From Selaginella moellendorffii (lineage: Eukaryota; Streptophyta; Lycopodiopsida; Selaginellales; Selaginellaceae), in NCBI RefSeq assembly GCF_000143415.4, contig NW_003314264.1, forward strand, positions 1,253,624-1,317,623: a DNA stretch of 64,000 nt, in the 5' to 3' direction. The notes under the pieces were generated by a model. That model had not been told where the DNA came from. It ran no database searches and was given only the letters and a program-made list of their open reading frames with translations. Positions 58,890 to 64,000 of the stretch are shown here, in pieces (positions within the stretch are counted from its first letter, which is position 1; each line of letters begins with the position of its first letter). The position numbers and the translations under genes are program-made.

Positions 58890-61655
58890 ATGGCGTCTGG
58901 AACTGAGCCCATGCCGGTGGATGGGCCGATTTTCAGCCTTGAAAGGCAAATAGAGGGAGTCGAGAAGCAAATATGTGAGGCTGAGGAGCAGCTCAAGGCA
59001 ACAAATGATGCAGAGGAGGAGCGGTACTGGCGGAAAATGGTGGGGCAGCTGAGACAAAAGGAGATCCACCTGAGGGAAGAAAAGCTTATCTTACTCAAGG
59101 GTAGGCATTGGATTTTGGTCTTGACTTGTTCTTCCATCGCTGACAAATATTTTTTTTTGCAGCGCCTTCAGCTCCTACCACTGATTGTGGTAAGATTTAC
59201 GATGTTCTCTGGTGAACTGACGAAGCGTTACTTGTGTGTTCATTGTGTTTGATCTTGATCAAGCAGATGTGCAAGGTATCTTGGACCATGTATGGAACGA
59301 GATACATGGAGAACTTCTTGAGCCAAGCGATTTGAAGGCCAGCTATCCAGACGTTTGCAAAGGGACGGTTCCCCAAGCTCCTGACAGTCGTAAACCTTGC
59401 CTTCTCTGGCATTGCCTCGAGGAGCCTTTTCGGGCCTCCAAATACATTCTGGATCAAGTGGATATAGCACGCCCTGGCCTGGTGGTCCTTTTCGATGTTT
59501 CCGGCTCTGGAAAAACTCGAACACTGTATGAGATTGCAGTGGACCGTTTGGCTCTGTATTTTGTTGGTGTTCCTATGGGACGGATTGGATCGGAGGGGTC
59601 TGCAGACTTGGATGCGCTGGTTAGTCGGCTAATGGTTCTGTATCCAGGAGACCAGTCAATTCCGATGCGCGTGACGCGGTGCTGCTTCAAAGCTGTTCTT
59701 CTCAGCAGATTCTTCATCCTAGACAAGTTGAAGGAGGTAGCAGGAAGCATGCCACCTCAGGTTTGGGCCAAGTACTGGTTGTTTAAGCAGGTTGGATTTG
59801 CGTTACTACCCTTCCATAATGACCCTTTCTACGTTCTAAGTGATAGACTACTCGAGTTAGTATCCAGTGACTGTGGGATCGAAGGGGTATTTGATCGTTT
59901 GATCGAGACACACAAGAGGGACTGGAGTGGGCCGATTATACTCGACGAATGCCAGGTGGTGCAGGACACCTTGGTGAATAGGTTTGATTCACCTACAGCT
60001 GGGTCAAGAACAAGATCTCTTTTGGATGTGTTTGTGCCGGCGTTGTTCGATGCTGGGTTTCGCACAAGCACGATCTACTATTCTGGTACAGGAGGAAGTA
60101 TGGTTTCTGTTGCACGCAATATTTCTGCTACACTCAAACAGAGATTTTCAGTGGCAGTGTTCTGTCACTTTGGGGGATTTTATGAGGAGGCCGACCTGAA
60201 GGATTATGCTAGTCGGATCCTTAAAGATACATCACAGGTGGATTTTCACATGGTCTTCCAGTTATACAAGGGGCGGTATAGGTTTTTCGTTTCAGCATTA
60301 GAATCGTTTATTTCTGAAAAGCTACCGCTCAGCAAAGCAACTGCTTACTTTGTCGAATACGCCAACGAGGTTTCTACTAGAGAGTACAGGCCAATGGCAG
60401 TTAACACTTTGGGACGGAGTTCGCCTTTTCTTGACAGAACAGTCTACAGAAGTGTAAAAGACTTTTTTCGGAAGCATCCCCTGGCTCTCGAAAAACTGAG
60501 TCTTATACTCTTCCATCAGTTCTATGGATTGGATGCTGCCGTCAAGAACCCCAGCTTGAGTTTAATTCACTACGGACTAGCAAGGTTGGATGGCCGTCGG
60601 ACGCTTGAAATGCAAGATTTGGAATCTTCGAAGGGAGGATTAGACACAGGGAACGTTCTACTGCGTATTGAGGAGCCTCTTGTTCTCCATTCTTTGTGGC
60701 ACTATTTAACAGTTGGCGAACCAGCAGGCTTATCGAGTATAGCTGATACTGATTATAGCGGAATTGGGCACGGATACGAAATGATTGCAGTGGAGATGAT
60801 TGCAAAAGCAATGGACGGGATGCAACCTGCAAATTTGATCTCTAGGTTTCTTCAAGATGGTGTGTACACGGTCACTTCACATAAGCTAGAGATTCCGGAA
60901 ATCTACACCAGAAGAGCGAAGCTTGTGAAACCAAGGATCCACAGTGAACAAGTGGCGCAGATGAGACACGAGCATAGTAAAGGCTCGGATGTGCATGATG
61001 TCAACGCATCAAGATATACTTTGCAGGAGTACATCAATGCTGTCAAGGAGAGGGACGTCTTCCCATCCGTTCTATGGACAGGAGAATCCGGATTTGGGCC
61101 AGACGCCTTGTTTTTCCTAGACATGTCGGAGGGAGATGGAGATGATCAAGGACAAGTTTCAGAGACTGACCCTGCTTGCTCCACCTTGCAGCAGCAACAC
61201 CCGATGACCCTTATTCCCGTTCTTGTGCAAGTTGAGACAAATAAGTCGCTTTACCAGGTAAGCAACATGTCATCTTTTTGATGTAATTTGACTTTTTTCT
61301 TTTATTGTAGGGTACTGTCAATAATGCTTTTTATAACTTGGATCTGAACAAGCTTTTCCAACACAAGAGTTCACTGACCCCAATTGAAGTTGCTGGTGCT
61401 AACTCCCTTCGAGAGTTAGCTCGTAATGGGTGTATTAAACTGGTGGTTTCTACAGACTTTGTCAATCTGAAGAAGCAGCTATGTAACCTCTATTTGAGGG
61501 ACGAAGCATGCAGTAGTCAAATTTCTATTAGAAGAAGTGAAAAGAAGAATTTGGGCACAAAAGCCTTGTTTGGTGTTATCGGTAAAGATAACATCTTGGC
61601 TTTTGTTGATTCATGGCTGTTTGAGGCAATGTTTGTTCCTAAAGATGCAATTTGA
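58890..61655 (+). CDS. Second Crinkler-like protein: coiled coil, P-loop NTPase, degenerate PD-(D/E)xK domain
   Basis: Four exons (58890-59100, a 27-nt microexon 59163-59189, 59264-61257, 61311-61655) give 858 aa with closed phases. Exon 1 is a coiled coil (FSLERQIEGVEKQICEAEEQ, EERYWRKMVGQLRQKEIHLR). The P-loop VLFDVSGSGKTRTLYEIA is at about aa 157-164 and Walker B PIILDECQVV at about aa 305, the same spacing as in the gene at 21.5 kb. The C-terminal domain has GFGPDALFFLD (about aa 690) and VLVQVETNKSLYQ (about aa 733), matching the D...QxK nuclease pattern but with E in place of the expected K, so cleavage may be lost. It appears intact and may be expressed. Targets are unknown. Confidence 0.8.
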
Positions 61656-63208
61656 GAAATTATTAAAAAACTGTAATTTGTACTTTCTGTTCTGGAAAGA
61701 CTTCTTGGGCCCCACCCTTAGTGGGGAGCCACATTGCCATTGCCATTGTGAAGGTCTTTTTTATCACTCATTTTTCACTGTATCTTTCCATGGTAATGGT
61801 TGATGTTGATTTCTATAACCATTCTGGGAATACTTGCTATAGCAATGGCCTTCCAAATTTCTGCTGCAATCAGAGATCAAGTTTGCTACTTTCTCTTATT
61901 TGGTCTTGAGGCTCACACCTGAAGCCACACAAGTGGCTTTTCAGGTTTTACAGCCACTATATATTGGAATTACAACATTTATGGCTAGACAATTTGCGTG
62001 CTTTAGATATTCTTTCCTTACTACTATGACAGTAGGAGGTTGAAATTGCTATTGTTCAAGTGTAAATAAATTGGGTTTAACATTTATACTTAGCCAGATG
62101 AACATAGGGTAGAAACTCTTATGTTTTTCTTGTTGAGCATACTCGGTTTGGTTTAATTCTCTTTTACTCTATTTTGCACTACCTTGACAAGAACTCTCAT
62201 GTATTGAGCCCACTTAAATATCATAATATATTCTTAACAATCTATTTTCACTATAAACAATTGCAATAAATAAGATATTTTTAGTTTATGAATGACTCAA
62301 AGAAGAAAATATATAGTCTCTCTTGCTAGCCTTTAGATTTGTGCAACAATCATCCTTTACATTTTCATTCTTGCATTGGTATTGTTGAGATTGAATCATC
62401 CTCTCATTCTAACTTCTTTATAGAAATAGATCTCTTAATTTATCATATTCCAAGTGTGGAGGACAAAATCAATAATGGGGAGTTTCCTCGAGTTAAAGAC
62501 TACTATACCTAATTTATTGAAGAGCTTACTTTTGATTACTAGTGAACATATTGAGAGTTTAATTCTAAGATGCCTAATATAACTTTTTTGTCTTAGGTTA
62601 GAAATTCATTTCTATGGGCTTCTATAGTTATCTTAAGCATTGCCACAACTGTTGCACAAATGATGTTATCACTTTATATATAACTGTTTACAAAATGTTG
62701 AAAGATGAGATGGCAATATACAAGTACTTTTGAGTGATATTTGTAGATGAGAATACCAATTTGTAACTATGAGATTTGACACTAATACTAACACTATCAT
62801 TAACATTTTGATATATGACAAGCTTTTCTTTTTAAGTAAGGATGAATTTAACTTTCTTATGCTTTAATCAATATATCAATTCCTTCTACACCTCATATAT
62901 TGGGATTATGAGGAAGACTCATCTTGTATTTATTGTACCATAGTTTTTGCATGCTCATAAAGACTTCTAAAACCTCTAACTCTAAAAAACTCCAAATGAC
63001 TATAATCTATAAATAAAAGAACTAACACGTATTGATAAACATAATTTACTTCCTTGAGATTGGAAGCAACTCACAAAATCTTTTGAGTTGGTATTTGAAA
63101 AAAATGATGTTCTTCAATAGTAAATATCAATTTACCAAAGTCACATGCTACCTCTACCATAAAACCACTACCTATTAAGTAATCAATCACAACACTATTT
63201 GGTGGGCA
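61656..63208. other. AT-rich intergenic region
   Basis: No gene, RNA or repeat recognised downstream of the second Crinkler-like gene. Confidence 0.55.
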
Positions 63209-63428
63209 AAGGGAGTCGTTCCCTTTGGTTGCTTACAATCCACCACGCTTCCTTGCAAGTTCACGCTCTCGTGAATGGAAGTTGAGAGCCGCAACTCTCC
63301 CGAGAGCCCCGCTCTCTTGACACCCTACCCCTCGGGTCGAGCCCAGCAGGAACAAACTGGACCAGCCAGATGTCAATCAACTTGTGGTGTGATTCCCCTA
63401 GCCAACCAACAAATTTGGACTCGAGACC

Positions 63429-63440
63429 CCTCTGATACCA
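63429..63440 (-). promoter_or_regulatory. tRNA-Met primer-binding site of the TRIM
   Basis: On the minus strand TGGTATCAGAGG, two bases after the LTR end, matches the initiator tRNA-Met complement except at the last base. Confidence 0.85.
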
Positions 63441-63442
63441 AA

Positions 63443-63637
63443 TGTAAGCTCTTGAGTTTGGACTTCCCAGGAGGTCACCCAACCTAGTACTATTCAAACC
63501 CAAGAACGTTTAACCCCAAGTATCCCAAGACCCTTAACCGATTGGAAAAGGGGGTGCACTTTTATTCATGGGCCCTTTTCCCTCTATATTTGAACCCCAT
63601 GGATCGTTTCTTGAGTCGTTTTCTTTGGTTACTTACA
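63443..63637 (-). repeat. LTR with 5S rRNA-like segment
   Basis: Minus-strand reading at 63460-63515 gives GTTAAACGTTCTTGGG, AGTACTAG and TTGGGTGACCTCCTGGGAAG, which follow plant 5S rRNA positions from about 50 to 105 with few changes, covering the internal A box and C box of the Pol III promoter. The 5S sense strand runs the same way as the element. Confidence 0.75.
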
Positions 63638-64000
63638 AATGTGCTATTGAGGAAATAGGAATAACTTATAGAAGAGCTAAGTGAATGGGAAAAATAATAA
63701 ATAAGAAACTACTATCATATAATGTTTTGTCGATAAAAGTTTTTCCAACTCCTTGTTATAAGCATCTTATCAAGTTGGAATGAAATTACTACCAACAATT
63801 ATTATTGTAAAAAATATGTGTTACAACATTTGGTTTGTAAAAGTCACTTTTTGTAGCACACATGAATTTGGAGCCGAACTCCAAGCCCGTTGCGCTACGA
63901 ACGAGGGTCCGGTACAATCCCACGAGCACCAGCTCCCCGTATCCAGTTCCTGGGCGCAAAATGGTTTAGACGGAGTCTGGCACAATTTTGGCGTACTAGT
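63638..64000. other. Intergenic, no gene seen
   Basis: AT-rich flank, then a GC-richer stretch (about 63870-64000) with GAACTCCAAGCCCGTTGCGC that may be repeat DNA. Nothing else could be supported. Confidence 0.4.

Larger units (their letters stand above)
63209..63637 (-). mobile_element. Cassandra-like TRIM retrotransposon, 3' LTR truncated
   Basis: In minus orientation the element has a 195-bp 5' LTR (63443-63637, TG...CA), a PBS (63429-63440), about 205 bp of non-coding interior and the first 28 or so bases of a 3' LTR ending at 63237 on the plus strand, next to GGTGGAT, a short purine tract. It has no coding capacity. The size and tRNA-Met PBS define a TRIM. Its LTR contains a 5S rRNA-like segment, the hallmark of Cassandra. 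Confidence 0.75.

Overview
The window looks like nuclear DNA of a seed-free vascular plant, most probably a Selaginella-type lycophyte. Genes are split by very short GT-AG introns (about 42-70 nt). Plant-specific families are present (multicopper laccase, GTD-binding/MYOB-like protein, DUF740/OCTOPUS-like protein, PPR remnants). There is a probable flagellar protein, expected only in plants with swimming sperm, and the mobile DNA is plant-type. The species call is an inference from these traits.

1-9.4 kb is a junkyard of gene fragments. It starts inside an organellar-type lysyl-tRNA synthetase gene (LysRS copy A, exon 1 lies outside the window), followed by F-box family fragments in both orientations, an inverted chimeric LysRS fragment, a degenerate DEAD-box (DDX18/RH27-like) helicase pseudogene, a scrap of LTR retrotransposon leader, and a truncated copy of a Crinkler-like gene.

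9.4-21.2 kb is a nested retrotransposon cluster. A 5'-truncated old chromovirus (RT/RNase H, integrase, chromodomain, 3' LTR) is split by a nearly intact young chromovirus at 9867-17410 (two LTRs, PBS, PPT, TSD TTCAT) and by a solo LTR at 18568-20048 (TSD CAACT).

21.5-24.6 kb holds a full Crinkler-like gene (P-loop NTPase plus PD-(D/E)xK nuclease). 25.7-27.8 kb is a second LysRS copy, a pseudogene. From 27.8 to 54.3 kb the DNA is gene dense: a coiled-coil membrane protein, an SDR reductase (DFR/CCR-like), an integrase-tail/chromodomain protein, exportin-2, small secreted peptide genes, tRNA-Leu(CAA), a probable flagellar protein, laccase, RNA polymerase I largest subunit, mitochondrial bL32, a MYOB-like protein, TAPT1/POD1, and a DUF740 protein.

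54.3-64 kb is gene poor: a PPR pseudogene, a second Crinkler-like gene (858 aa, four exons), and a truncated Cassandra-like TRIM element whose LTR carries a 5S rRNA-like segment. The most notable items are the Crinkler-like family (two full genes plus one truncated copy), the chromodomain gene that appears to be captured from a retrotransposon, the 5S-bearing TRIM, and the short introns inside the young retrotransposon's pol gene.
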